This document shows, in pieces, positions 34,435 to 43,579 of a DNA stretch of 64,000 bases (positions are counted from its first letter, which is position 1; each line of letters begins with the position of its first letter). The notes beneath the pieces are model-generated. The model was not told where the DNA came from and did no database searches. It saw only the letters and a list, made by a program, of their open reading frames with translations. A program made the position numbers and the translations under genes. Source of the stretch: Chitinophagaceae bacterium (GTDB lineage: Bacteria > Bacteroidota > Bacteroidia > Chitinophagales > Chitinophagaceae); assembly GCA_016786885.1 (NCBI GenBank), contig JAEUVO010000076.1:1-64000 (forward strand). Reading direction: 5' to 3'.

Positions 34435-34582
34435 TTCTGTTAACTTTAGCAGATTGAAAGTTAGTATAATTTTTCTTTCCCTGTTATGCTGAGTTTACAT
34501 CTAAGCAAGGCTGCCCCGGAAGTTAACCATCCGGTATTGCAGAAATTCTTTAACTTTCATCAGAAACATTAAATCAACAACA

Positions 34583-34966
34583 ATGGCAAAATCTGCAACA
34601 GACCTAGTTAAAGAGGCCAAAGCTCAAATCGACAATTTAACACCGGCACAGGTAAAAGAAGAATTGGCAAAAGGAAATGCCACCCTTATTGACATCCGGG
34701 AAGCAGAAGAATTAAAAGTGAATGGCCGCATTGATGGTTCAATTCTTGCACCCCGCGGCATGCTGGAATTTTATGCGGATGAAACCACGCCTTATCACAA
34801 ACCAGAATTTGACCGCAACAAAAAGCTGATACTGCACTGCGCTTCCGGTGGCCGGTCAGCCCTTGCAGCAGTTGCGCTGAAGCAAATGGGCTACACTAAT
34901 GTTTGCCATTTGGATGGTGGTATCAAAGCATGGAAAGAAGCGGGATTGCCCGTGCAGGCTGATTGA
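34583..34966 (+). CDS. Rhodanese-like sulfurtransferase domain protein
   Basis: A 127-residue single rhodanese domain. The active-site loop is C86-A-S-G-G-R-S, followed by GYTNVCHLDGGIKAWKEAGLP, the usual C-terminal signature. LIDIREAEELKVNGRIDGSILAPRGMLEFYAD matches rhodanese block 1. The Cys would carry a persulfide. There is no signal peptide, so it acts in the cytoplasm. The physiological sulfur acceptor is unknown. Confidence 0.9.
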   Translation: MAKSATDLVKEAKAQIDNLTPAQVKEELAKGNATLIDIREAEELKVNGRIDGSILAPRGMLEFYADETTPYHKPEFDRNKKLILHCASGGRSALAAVALKQMGYTNVCHLDGGIKAWKEAGLPVQAD

Positions 34967-34981
34967 TATTTTTTTTTCACG

Positions 34982-35013
34982 CCGTGGTTGGTGTGCTGAG
35001 CTTGTCGAAGTAT
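34982..35013 (+). repeat. CCGTGGTTGGTG + CTGAGCTTGTCGAAG repeat
   Basis: CCGTGGTTGGTGT at 34982-34994 recurs at 35580-35592. The adjoining TGCTGAGCTTGTCGAAG is a widespread REP-like string (its complement CTTCGACAAGCTCAG occurs in many bacterial genomes). It sits between the convergent rhodanese and response-regulator genes. Confidence 0.55.
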
Positions 35014-35052
35014 CTTCATCACCCACATGAAGTAAGGACTAACTTTATCTTA

Positions 35053-35433
35053 CTATAAAACCTGGTTGATAGCTTTCTCGAATTCTTCCAAAGAAAAAGG
35101 TTTTTCCAAAAAAATATCAGCTCCGTTTTCCAAAGCCACATCCCTGGCAGCAGCTAGACCGGAGATCATGATTATCTTAATAGCAGGATGCTTTTTCTTT
35201 ATATAGCTGATGAAATCAACCCCAAATCCATCGGGAAGTTTATTGTCCAATATGATCAGTGAAGGTTCGTGTTGCTTTAAATATTCTTCAGCTGCTAAAA
35301 GGGTATTAACATAATCAAGCTGGAATTGTTTGTCACTAAAAATCATGTTCAACACTAATCCCATTTCACCTTCATCTTCAACAACGAGGACTTTTTTCTC
35401 CAGTTTGTCTTTTACTGTTGCTGTGTTTGGCAT
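35053..35433 (-). CDS. Single-domain response regulator
   Basis: A 126-residue receiver domain with no output domain (CheY-like organisation). The acidic pocket is Glu19-Asp20 in VLVVEDEGE, the phosphorylated Asp is D63 in LIILDNKLPDG, the conserved Ser is in IIMISG, and Lys is in DIFLEKPFS. It may be phosphorylated by the hybrid or orphan kinase encoded at 36435-38384, 1 kb away on the same strand, but pairing is inferred. Confidence 0.92.
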   Translation of the reverse strand: MPNTATVKDKLEKKVLVVEDEGEMGLVLNMIFSDKQFQLDYVNTLLAAEEYLKQHEPSLIILDNKLPDGFGVDFISYIKKKHPAIKIIMISGLAAARDVALENGADIFLEKPFSLEEFEKAINQVL

Positions 35434-35563
35434 AACGCTTTTTTTAGGGTTAATGAGTATTGATTCTTTTAATACAGGCTCACGGATACACTAAATTGAA
35501 GTATAGCAAATTGCCTGCCCAATTTCCGCCCTGGCAGGTGATCTTCAAAATATAACCTGCCGG

Positions 35564-35604
35564 CAGGCAGGCAGGCAGGCCGTGGTTGGTGTTTCCACCA
35601 ACCA
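35564..35604. repeat. GGCA microsatellite and adjoining hairpin
   Basis: Five GGCA-type units after CCTGCC are followed by TGGTTGGTG-TTTC-CACCAACCA (35583-35604), a perfect 9-bp stem. They lie in the 314-bp gap between divergent genes (35434-35747), in which no gene was seen. The repeat shares CCGTGGTTGGTG with 34982-34994. Confidence 0.7.
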
Positions 35605-35747
35605 TAGCAATACATTTAATAAAACTACTAAAACACAAAGACATGGCTTCCAGCAATCACTCAATTCAATAGTACTTATCTAAAAATCCCCCTTTTACAG
35701 GATAGGGTGGTCTCCGTAATGAACGGATATTTGGAAAACTGCACACA

Positions 35748-36320
35748 ATGAAAAAGTATATTCTCATTACTGTCCTGAGCCTGGTAGCTTATACAGGCTT
35801 TTCACAATCTGCTTTCGGTATTGTAAGTTACACATTACCTGAAGGCTGGTATGCTAAACAAACCGGCGACAATACAGAGTTGCTGAAAAAGGGAATGGAG
35901 AGTGCCAATTGTAAAATTGTATTCTTTAAACCTGTAAAGATTGTTACTGACACCGAACCCATTTATACTAAATACCGGGAAGAGTTGGTACGCAGCTCAA
36001 GGCTAGAAATCACCTCCAGCTCTGCGGTACAAAAGCAGTATGGTCCTGGCTGGACAAGTTTTTCAGGTTTGCAAAATATTGGTACAAAAGGCTCTGCTTA
36101 CAGGATTGCGTTTTATTCCATTTCAGATACAAAACAAACAATCTTTTTTGCTGTTTATTCAACCGGCGAGGAGCTATGTGCAAATGAGCTTGACGTTATC
36201 ATACAAACTATCAACCTCACAGAATTAAGTGCTGCCCAGTCAGGTGATAAGACAAAGGCGGCTAAAAGAAAGATCCGTTTGTTGCCACTAAAATCGCTAA
36301 AACCCCTGGTTAATAGTTAG
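35748..36320 (+). CDS. Secreted hypothetical protein
   Basis: A 190-residue protein with a Sec leader (residues 1-19, SLVAYTGFSQ). The mature domain (FGIVSYTLPEGWYAKQTGDNTELLKKGMESANCKIVFFKPVKI..) resembles the small PsbP/lipocalin-sized secreted domains of Bacteroidota that begin with F-xx-Y-xxPEGW. The C-terminal 20 residues are basic. The role is unknown. Confidence 0.65.
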   Translation: MKKYILITVLSLVAYTGFSQSAFGIVSYTLPEGWYAKQTGDNTELLKKGMESANCKIVFFKPVKIVTDTEPIYTKYREELVRSSRLEITSSSAVQKQYGPGWTSFSGLQNIGTKGSAYRIAFYSISDTKQTIFFAVYSTGEELCANELDVIIQTINLTELSAAQSGDKTKAAKRKIRLLPLKSLKPLVNS

Positions 36321-36374
36321 TGAATTAATCTTCTTAGCATTGGTTAGTGTATGTAAAAAATACCCTGTATGTGT

Positions 36375-36390
36375 CACTCGCCGTGATAAA
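36375..36390 (+). repeat. Dispersed repeat CACTCGCCGTGATAAA, copy 2
   Basis: An exact 16-nt match to 28011-28026, followed by TAGTGCCCGATACAT, which echoes the CCCGATGCGTG found at the hairpin copies. It lies in the 114-bp gap between convergent genes. Confidence 0.6.
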
Positions 36391-36434
36391 TAGTGCCCGA
36401 TACATATCAACCCACATCCGAATAATACCGGATA

Positions 36435-38384
36435 CTAAACGAATTCCTGTTTTTTTAGAGGTACTGTTACCTGTACAATGGTACCGGCATTTTTTTCTCC
36501 CCTGATTATATAATCGCCACCCATTATAGAAGCTCTTTCTTTCATACCCAAAATTCCAAGGGTTTTCTTTAATGCCGCTTCTTTTTCATCATACCCCTTG
36601 CCATTGTCGCTTATCGTCAGGATTATATTATCATCTTTTGTCTCAACAATTACATTTAACATTGTAGCTTCTGAATGCCGTCCTGCATTGGTCAGCGATT
36701 CCTGGAAAATCCTGAATAAACCCGTCTTTGTACTCCTGCTTAATGCAGGTTCGTTTTCAGGGCCGGAAAAAAAAGTATCTATCCCGGAACTTTTACCGAA
36801 CTCTTCAAGATGCGTTTCAATGGTAGCAAGCAAGCCGAGGTCATCAAGTATGCTGGGTCTGAGTTCTTTTGAAATTCTCTTTACGGTGCTGATCGCTTTA
36901 TTAAGCAATGTAAACAGGTTAAGCATTTTCCCGTTTAAAGCTTCATTCTGATTATCCAGCCTGTCACGAAGCCAGCTCATATCCATTTTTATCACAGTAA
37001 GTTGCTGCCCGAGTTCATCATGTATTTCCCTTGCCATAGAAGTTCGTTCTTCTTCCCTTATGTTCTGCAGGTGATCACTAAGCCGGCGTATAGCCTGGTA
37101 GGATTCTTCCAGTTTTAACCTTGAGTCCACCAGTTCTGTTACATCAACATGATGGATAACTGCCATCGTATTGTCATTCACGAGTTTCATTACCCGGTAC
37201 AAAAACCATTGAGTCCTGCCGGGTATATAGCTGGGATATTCCAATTCAAAATATTTTTCCTCATTTCCCAAAACAGAATTAATTCCAGCCAATACCTGTT
37301 GTGCCATATCATTTCCTTCAGCAGCAGATTTTTTACAAATATCCAGGTAATTCATTCCTTTCCCGGTTCTGTCAAGCACATTGGCTGCATCGGTAGTAGC
37401 GAAATTTTCCCAAGCCTGGTTTACCATAATGATTTTTCCATCCTTATCAATCACCGCCAGGGATGATCTGAGTGAAGACAGGATAGCCTGGACAAATTTT
37501 TCATTTTCCCGGCTCAACTTATAAAGTGATTCTTTTTCAAATTCTACTTTGCTCAGTTTGGCGATACCGATGCGGTACATCAGTAAAAAAATAATTATAA
37601 ATGAAAAGATCATTATGCTGATGCCGAAATTGAGATTATAATAACCAGCCCGGCGGCCCAGCAGGCTTAACCCGCCTACAATAAAAAATATAAAAACCGT
37701 AAAAATTGTTTGCCACCCGCCTACCTGTGCTGCTTTTGAATTTTGATAAAATACAGACAGAAAACCTGTTTCAGGCCTTGCAAACAAAAAGGCCATTGAA
37801 AGAAGAAATAAACAAAGGGAGGTTACAAAGGATGCTTTTGAAAATCCAGTTACTGAATAAAGCTCCTTTGCATTATAGATATGCCCGATAAGGGTAACCA
37901 GGGCGCCAATAAAAATAATAATACACAAAAAATCTGCTATATACTTAATCCATTTCCTGGTAGACGAGAATGTTAATAAGGAAAAGCCAAAAAATAAAAA
38001 TGCCAAAGAACCGGTCACCGATATGCCGCTGGATAAAAATTTCTCATAGGCGTATTTATCTATAAACAAAAGTTTGCCGATTGGCGACTGCCAGTTGAAA
38101 GCATATTCTGTTAAAGAGAGGATGCCTACAAATAAGACTAAATATGCAAGGAACCTTGAAAGACTCTTTTTGCCTTTTGTTCTTAACAACAGGGCAGAGC
38201 CAATATATAGTACAACAGCAGAAGAGGTGGCTATCATATTCCGCCAGTCCTGGTTAAAACTTAACAACTCAGGAATACCAAATACCCATCCAATAAGTGC
38301 GATAATTGCAATACCCATCGCTCCAAAAGCAAATAAAACTGTGCTGCGGGTTGTGTTAAAAAAATGGCTTTCTGTGAATAGCAT
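36435..38384 (-). CDS. Membrane sensor histidine kinase (HisKA_3, NarX/DesK type)
   Basis: A 649-residue kinase. The N-terminal ~275 residues contain about eight membrane helices (MASE-like sensor), followed by a PAS domain (about 295-415: LRSSLAVIDKDGKIIMVNQAWENFA). The dimerisation domain has REEERTSMAREIHDELGQQLTVIKMDMSWL with phospho-acceptor His455. The HATPase domain is at about 555-645 (N box FRIFQESLTNAGRHSEA, G1 ISDNGKGYD, G2 LGILGMKERA). Such kinases usually pair with NarL/LuxR-type regulators. None is adjacent; the nearest regulator is the receiver-only protein at 35053-35433. Confidence 0.93.
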   Translation of the reverse strand: MLFTESHFFNTTRSTVLFAFGAMGIAIIALIGWVFGIPELLSFNQDWRNMIATSSAVVLYIGSALLLRTKGKKSLSRFLAYLVLFVGILSLTEYAFNWQSPIGKLLFIDKYAYEKFLSSGISVTGSLAFLFFGFSLLTFSSTRKWIKYIADFLCIIIFIGALVTLIGHIYNAKELYSVTGFSKASFVTSLCLFLLSMAFLFARPETGFLSVFYQNSKAAQVGGWQTIFTVFIFFIVGGLSLLGRRAGYYNLNFGISIMIFSFIIIFLLMYRIGIAKLSKVEFEKESLYKLSRENEKFVQAILSSLRSSLAVIDKDGKIIMVNQAWENFATTDAANVLDRTGKGMNYLDICKKSAAEGNDMAQQVLAGINSVLGNEEKYFELEYPSYIPGRTQWFLYRVMKLVNDNTMAVIHHVDVTELVDSRLKLEESYQAIRRLSDHLQNIREEERTSMAREIHDELGQQLTVIKMDMSWLRDRLDNQNEALNGKMLNLFTLLNKAISTVKRISKELRPSILDDLGLLATIETHLEEFGKSSGIDTFFSGPENEPALSRSTKTGLFRIFQESLTNAGRHSEATMLNVIVETKDDNIILTISDNGKGYDEKEAALKKTLGILGMKERASIMGGDYIIRGEKNAGTIVQVTVPLKKQEFV

Positions 38385-38555
38385 GCTATGATTTCATTGG
38401 CTTACTTCATAAGCTCAACCAACTATCATAATGTATATATGCCCGGGACTTTCCGGGTAGTAATCAATCAGAGCCTTGAAGTAAGAAGTACTTAAGATAA
38501 GGAAAATTTGAATAATCCCCTTCGTTGCAATACGTTGTATTCTGCCATAAAGCTG

Positions 38556-38620
38556 TTAATTCACCACTTTAAATGCCACATTCTGTGCCAGTTATTTATA
38601 GCCGTTGTTGTAAAATCTGA
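38556..38620 (-). pseudogene. Remnant of the C-terminal domain of a 42475-43461 paralogue
   Basis: The minus strand reads FYNNGYK, stop, LAQNVAFKVVN, stop. This matches the end of the protein encoded at 42475-43461 (VYENNGYKLLTQSVAFKVIN), with an in-frame stop where Leu is expected. Only ~20 codons remain. The other sequence in this 321-bp gap (38385-38705) shows no gene. Confidence 0.7.
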
Positions 38621-38681
38621 GATTACTCATTGTTGTCAGGTTGTGGGTGCCGGCTTAAAATAATGAGGGTTTTGCTTCGCT

Positions 38682-38689
38682 TATCTTTG
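38682..38689 (+). promoter_or_regulatory. Bacteroidota -7 element TATCTTTG before the LLM oxidoreductase gene
   Basis: A perfect TAnnTTTG match 16 bp before the start codon at 38706. No clear -33 partner was found. Confidence 0.4.
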
Positions 38690-38705
38690 CCCGAAAATTT
38701 ATACA

Positions 38706-39737
38706 ATGGAACTCGGCATCGGTATGTTTGGCGATAATCATTATGATAAGGATGGCAAACCGCAATCTGCGGGTCAGCGTTTACGGGAACTGATCGAAGA
38801 AATAAAGCTGATGGATGAAGTGGGGCTCGATTTCTTTGGCATCGGTGAGCATCACCGTCCCGATTATGCTGTATCAGCACCGGAGATAATACTGGCTGCT
38901 GCTGCAACGGTTACAAAAAATATCAAACTCGGCAGTGCGGTGTCTGTTTTAAGTTCATCAGACCCTGTGAAACTCTACCAGAGTTTTGCAACGGTAGATC
39001 AGTTGAGTAACGGAAGGGCCGAGCTGATGGCGGGCCGTGGTAGTTTTATAGAATCATATCCGCTGTTTGGTTACAACCTGGATGATTACGATGAACTGTT
39101 TGAAGAAAAGCTGGAGCTGCTATTAAAAATAAATAAAGAGAATCCTGTCACCTGGAAAGGAAAATTCAGACCTGCATTAAAAGCGCAGCAAGTATTGCCC
39201 CGTGCTGTTGATGATCATCTGAATATATGGATAGCTGTCGGCGGCACACCGGAAAGTGTATTGCGGGCAGGCCGGCATGGCTTGCCTGTGATCTTTGCTA
39301 TTATCGGCGGCAACCCCGCACAGTTTAAACCCTTGTTTGAGTATTACCGGAAAGTGTACGATCATTACGGTCATGACAAAAACAAATTCCAGGTGGGTGT
39401 ACATATGCATGCTTTCTTTGGTGATGATAGTCAAAAAACAGCTGATGAATATTATCCCATCTACTCATCACAGATGAACAGGGTAGGAAGTAGCCGCGGC
39501 TGGCCACCTTACCAGCAGCAGCAATATGATATGGGTAGAGGAAAGAATGGACATTTAATAATTGGTGATGCCAGCGAAGCGATAGATAAAATTTTATGTA
39601 TGCAGGAGCTTTTTGGTCTTACCCGTTTTTCAGCACATATGGATGTGGGTGGACCATCACATGCTTCTTTGATGAAATCAATAGAGATATATGGAACTAA
39701 AATCGCTCCGAAAGTGAGGGAGGCGTTGAAGAGCTAA
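38706..39737 (+). CDS. LLM-class flavin-dependent oxidoreductase
   Basis: A 343-residue bacterial-luciferase-like TIM barrel that uses reduced flavin. Motifs are ELGIGMFGDNHYD at the start, DEVGLDFFGIGEHHRPDYAVSAPEIILAAAA, IKLGSAVSVLSSSDPVKLYQSFATVDQLSNGRAELMAGRGSF and WIAVGGTPESVLRAGRHGLPVIFAIIGG. It belongs to the CE1758-like group of putative monooxygenases. The substrate is unknown. It is divergent from the sensor kinase gene. Confidence 0.92.
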   Translation: MELGIGMFGDNHYDKDGKPQSAGQRLRELIEEIKLMDEVGLDFFGIGEHHRPDYAVSAPEIILAAAATVTKNIKLGSAVSVLSSSDPVKLYQSFATVDQLSNGRAELMAGRGSFIESYPLFGYNLDDYDELFEEKLELLLKINKENPVTWKGKFRPALKAQQVLPRAVDDHLNIWIAVGGTPESVLRAGRHGLPVIFAIIGGNPAQFKPLFEYYRKVYDHYGHDKNKFQVGVHMHAFFGDDSQKTADEYYPIYSSQMNRVGSSRGWPPYQQQQYDMGRGKNGHLIIGDASEAIDKILCMQELFGLTRFSAHMDVGGPSHASLMKSIEIYGTKIAPKVREALKS

Positions 39738-39763
39738 CGATGAATGTTATTGCCGGCAAATTA

Positions 39764-40354
39764 TTATTTACCCGTCAAAGTGAAATTATACCGCTTCGTG
39801 GTTTTTCGGGCAGTACCGGTACTTGTCAGCACCGGGTTCAGTCGGGGTGTTGAAATACTGAGCCGCTCTTTTACCTGGTCAGCAAGAAATTTATTCTCCG
39901 GAGTTACGAACACATTTGTAACAGTTACCTGCCCGTCTGTAGCAATGGTATAATCAACCAGCACATAATAATCTCCTTTTTTCACTTTTTTCCCGTTCAT
40001 CACTTCGGCATTCAGCGTACTGATAACCGTATCCACAAATTCTTTCCACAGTTTATTGTTGTCTTTTACGGTCGTAGCATTATCAGCAGGGCCTGTTGCA
40101 GGCATGGCTACAGAATCTGTCATCGCCACCATTTTATTTCCGGAAGAATCTGTAACAACAGGTTTTACTTTAACCTTTTCAGGCTCTGCCGGTTTTTTGG
40201 TGGTAGTATCTATTTTGGCAGACAGGTCGTCTGTTTTCCTTACTACACTGCCGGTATCTGATTTCAGTTTTCCTTTATACAGCAGGTCTTTTAGTGTTTG
40301 TGCCTGCATAGTAAAGCTGCTTGCCAGGAGTGCCAGAAGAAAAATCTTTTTCAT
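39764..40354 (-). CDS. Secreted TonB-C-terminal-like domain protein
   Basis: About 197 residues from the ATG at 40354, chosen because it begins a signal peptide (MKKIFLLALLASSFTMQAQ); the frame is open back to 40450. A Thr/Lys/Pro-rich linker (TTTKKPAEPEKVKVKPVVTDSS) follows. The C-terminal ~90 residues (FVDTVISTLNAEVMNGKKVKKGDYYVLVDYTIATDGQVTVTNVFV..FLADQVKERLSISTPRLNP) resemble a TonB C-terminal-type alpha/beta domain. No transmembrane anchor is present apart from the leader. Function unknown. Confidence 0.7.
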   Translation of the reverse strand: MKKIFLLALLASSFTMQAQTLKDLLYKGKLKSDTGSVVRKTDDLSAKIDTTTKKPAEPEKVKVKPVVTDSSGNKMVAMTDSVAMPATGPADNATTVKDNNKLWKEFVDTVISTLNAEVMNGKKVKKGDYYVLVDYTIATDGQVTVTNVFVTPENKFLADQVKERLSISTPRLNPVLTSTGTARKTTKRYNFTLTGK

Positions 40355-40498
40355 CTTGTATTCTTTTAAGGGGAATAATGTCTGCTCACCCTGCAAGTTA
40401 AGGATCAAAAACGTTAGCATCTTCATAAAGCCGGTAACGGTTGCCTGCAAATAAAAGAAATGCTATTTTCACAGGGCACACAGCAGTTTAAACAATTT

Positions 40499-40993
40499 AT
40501 GGGGAAAAAGATATTACACAAAGACAGTGAATTCGTTGTAGGCGAAGAAAAAGTGATTAACTATGCGATGGCCGTTTTCTTTTTTGCACTCTTTCTATAT
40601 GGAGTAATAGATGCTGTTAAACGCCGCTTTATCAATATCGATTACCAGAGTTATGTTTTTGCACTGGCCATTATCCCGGCTATTTATTGTATCCGGCGGG
40701 CAAACAACAACAAGGTGTATATCCGGATCAATAAAACCGGTATCTATTACCAGGAGGAACTCCTGACCAGTTGGGCAAACTTTCATAACGCATTTATTGA
40801 TCAAAAAGAAAAGAACGGTTTTTTTAATATCAAGGATAATTTTCTGCTGGTAGTGGAATACCGGAAGGAGGGGCAAAAAGAAGGATTCCGCAAAAAAATA
40901 CCCCTGACGAATACCCAGAATAAATCGGAAGAAGAAGTAGTGGAAGCGGTTAAATTCTTCTGGAATGAATACAGGATGAATGGCCGATTGTGA
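40499..40993 (+). CDS. Two-helix membrane protein, unknown function
   Basis: About 164 residues from ATG 40499 (MGKKILHKDSEF); an in-frame ATG at 40460 would add 13 residues. Two membrane helices lie near residues 19-40 and 48-68 (INYAMAVFFFALFLYGVIDAV, YVFALAIIPAIYCIRRA). A soluble C-terminal domain (VYIRINKTGIYYQEELLTSWANFHNAFIDQKEK) has the strand pattern of bacterial PH-like domains. Divergent from the TonB-C-like gene. Confidence 0.65.
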   Translation: MGKKILHKDSEFVVGEEKVINYAMAVFFFALFLYGVIDAVKRRFINIDYQSYVFALAIIPAIYCIRRANNNKVYIRINKTGIYYQEELLTSWANFHNAFIDQKEKNGFFNIKDNFLLVVEYRKEGQKEGFRKKIPLTNTQNKSEEEVVEAVKFFWNEYRMNGRL

Positions 40994-41097
40994 AATGCAG
41001 GCCACATTATTTAGCGCAGTATTTACTCCACTTTTGTTTCGGGCGGTAATGGCCTGAATGATAAATGATGTAGTTTCAAATAAACAAAACAGCCAGT

Positions 41098-42324
41098 ATG
41101 CAAAAAAGAAACCTTTCTTTCCTTAAAATTATAAAAGCCGGATGTTTAGTCTTATTACTGGCACTGGTTAAGAATAACCCCTTGCCGGCACAAACAACAA
41201 TTGCAAAAAGGGTACCGGTAATAGAACTAAAAGGCAATGCTTTTGAAAGAGGTTTGCAGCATGGTACACTATTGAAAAAAGAGATTGCGGCAGTATTTAT
41301 AAAATGGAAAGCGAATATCCGCAGGATGGGAGTAACAAACCCTGATTCATTGCTTAATGCTTTTATAATGGCCACTAATTTTGAACCAGCCATTAAAAAA
41401 TATACTCCTGCCATGATCGATGAACTGAAAGGAATTGCTGAGGGTTCTGGTCAACCTTATGCTGATGTATATGCCTTTCAGTTAGTGGATGAATTTTGGG
41501 TGTACCTCGATAAAAAGTATAATGAAGGAAAGCATCATTGCAGCGGAATAGGTGTGCCGGCCACAGCTAATCATCCGGCCTATATTGCGCAAAACATGGA
41601 TCTGGAAAATTATATGCATGGCGGTCAGGTGTTGCTGCACCTTGCTGCTACGGATAAAGAACCGGAGCAGTATATATTAACCTGCGCAGGGCTGGTGGCA
41701 TTGAATGGAATGAACGCTTCAGGGATTGGTATGTGCATGAACACACTGATGGAATTGCAGGCTTCTGCAGATGGGCTGCCCGTTGCCTTTGTGATCCGTG
41801 GTGTGCTGAGCCAGCAAAAAGGAAAAGATGCATTGGCTTTTTTAAAGACAGTAAAACATGCATCCGGGCAAAATTATATTTTAGGTATCGTGGATAGTGT
41901 GTATGATTTTGAGGCATCTGCCAACCAGGTGGTTCGTTTTCTGCCAAAAGCAGAAGAAAGTTCTATGGTATATCATACCAATCATGCATTGGCCAACCAT
42001 GATGTGAAACTTTGGCACAAAGACGCTTTTGAAAAAAGACTGAAAGGAGAACATACCCAGGACAACAGTGTAGTTCGTTTTGTGTCACTACAACAACGAC
42101 TGAATCAACAACCTGCTGCTGTTTCTGCCGATATCATTAAAACAACATTACGGTCTAAGGATAACGCAAATAATCCCGTCTGTGTTACTTATAAGGAAGG
42201 TGGCTGGGGATTTACCTTTAGTTCTATTTTGTTTACACTTGGCGGTAAGCGGTCGGTTCAGCTAACGTATGGTTCGCCGGATGAAGCTGAGTATGTGGAA
42301 TATCTTTTTACAAACCAGAAATGA
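41098..42324 (+). CDS. C45 (acyl-transferase/choloylglycine-like) peptidase family protein
   Basis: A 408-residue protein with an N-terminal leader (about residues 12-31, LVLLLALVKNNPLPAQ). The N-terminal part ELKGNAFERGLQHGTLLKKEIAAVFIKW is typical of the isopenicillin-N acyltransferase-like (AAT, C45) family. Cys148 in HHCSGIGVPATANHPAYIAQNMDLE would be the autocatalytically exposed nucleophile, and a later NGMNASGIGMCMNTL block matches the fold. Such proteins are amide hydrolases or acyl transferases. The substrate is unknown. The leader suggests periplasmic action. Confidence 0.82.
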   Translation: MQKRNLSFLKIIKAGCLVLLLALVKNNPLPAQTTIAKRVPVIELKGNAFERGLQHGTLLKKEIAAVFIKWKANIRRMGVTNPDSLLNAFIMATNFEPAIKKYTPAMIDELKGIAEGSGQPYADVYAFQLVDEFWVYLDKKYNEGKHHCSGIGVPATANHPAYIAQNMDLENYMHGGQVLLHLAATDKEPEQYILTCAGLVALNGMNASGIGMCMNTLMELQASADGLPVAFVIRGVLSQQKGKDALAFLKTVKHASGQNYILGIVDSVYDFEASANQVVRFLPKAEESSMVYHTNHALANHDVKLWHKDAFEKRLKGEHTQDNSVVRFVSLQQRLNQQPAAVSADIIKTTLRSKDNANNPVCVTYKEGGWGFTFSSILFTLGGKRSVQLTYGSPDEAEYVEYLFTNQK

Positions 42325-42474
42325 TTTTTTACAATGCCGGCAGGTATTATTAGAAAGCAGCATCAATGAATAAATAGTATAAGGAGTATCATAGTATTTT
42401 GATAATTGCTTTTGAACTTACAGGCAAATAAATCAGGATACCATCACCTTATGCATACACGAAATCAGCACCTC

Positions 42475-43434
42475 CTAATTAATCACTTTAAATGCCACAC
42501 TCTGGGTAAGTAATTTGTACCCATTGTTCTCATATACCCTGAATATATACTCACCAGCTCCATACCGGGGACTTGTAAATGTAAGTGTGCCTTCTTTCAG
42601 GCCGTTGGTGTATTTCCATTCTATATATTCATTGGCATGATAGGCCTTCGCCCCGTAAATCCCGACCCAATCCGCTTTAAAGCCAGGTAAATTTTTAAAT
42701 CTCACTACAATAGGTTCTCCCACTTTGTAGGTTGTTTTTTCAGCATAAAGCCTGGGAGAAGTTGTGTCTGCAACAGGTGGAGGAGTTACCGGTGGATTTT
42801 GAATGGTCGGCTGCCCCTGGAAGGCTGTCCATTTATATACTATGGTACGTTCAATGAAGCTCTGCTCATTTCCGCCACTAAGAGTAAAAGTAAGACGGAG
42901 ATAAGGATTCTTAGTTCCATCCCTGTTTATACCCGGCTGCTTAGGAACATCAAAAGAACCTACCATCACAGCAGATCCATTCGGTTTAGCACTTTCATCT
43001 CCGCTTTTGCCTGATTCAGGTTTCATAAACCTCCAGATTCCTAGCATTGCATAAGCTGTTACGCCACTATTTTCTGCGCTAAGGTTATTGATCACTCCCC
43101 GGATCGTTACTTTCTCACCGGGTACCAGGGTGGCAGGCCCTTTCTGATTTTTCCAAACCCATGCCACATGGCCACGGTATAAATGGCTTTTACGGTCAAC
43201 ATTAGAATAATAGTTGAATTCAAATGTCATTCCCATATCATCTGCTTTCCCGCTGAAACTGCAATTGGGTAAACACCTTGCTTTCTGATCCTGCAGGTTG
43301 GTCATTCTTTCATATACTTCTGATCTTTCCCATAGCCCCACCTGTTGCGCTGTGGAGATTGTGGGAAATACAAACATCAATGGGATTGCATACCATTTCA
43401 GCAGCAATTGCTGCAGCTTAGATATAGCTTTCAT
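42475..43434 (-). CDS. Secreted protein with C-terminal beta-sandwich domain
   Basis: About 319 residues starting at the ATG at 43434 (MKAISKLQQLLLKW), which gives a leader ending ..FPTISTAQQ; an in-frame ATG at 43461 adds nine residues. The first domain (YERMTNLQDQKARCLPNCSFSGKADDMGMTFEFNYY) is followed by a Pro-rich linker (QNPPVTPPPVADTTSP). The C-terminal domain (YAEKTTYKVGEPIVVRFKNLPGFKADWVGIYGAKAYHAN..AGEYIFRVYENNGYKLLTQSVAFKVIN) resembles the SKICH-like beta sandwich. A broken fragment of the same C-terminus lies at 38556-38620. Confidence 0.7.
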   Translation of the reverse strand: MKAISKLQQLLLKWYAIPLMFVFPTISTAQQVGLWERSEVYERMTNLQDQKARCLPNCSFSGKADDMGMTFEFNYYSNVDRKSHLYRGHVAWVWKNQKGPATLVPGEKVTIRGVINNLSAENSGVTAYAMLGIWRFMKPESGKSGDESAKPNGSAVMVGSFDVPKQPGINRDGTKNPYLRLTFTLSGGNEQSFIERTIVYKWTAFQGQPTIQNPPVTPPPVADTTSPRLYAEKTTYKVGEPIVVRFKNLPGFKADWVGIYGAKAYHANEYIEWKYTNGLKEGTLTFTSPRYGAGEYIFRVYENNGYKLLTQSVAFKVIN

Positions 43435-43579
43435 GTTATGTGGTTTTACTTTCTTTTTCAAGCTACGACAAGAGGCGGGCCGGCAGAATGATACTTGTTA
43501 TAGTACCAACTGATTAATGTCAAAAGAGGACTTACAAGCATAGCTGTCCGTAGTTGTATAAACGACTTATTTTTACTGC

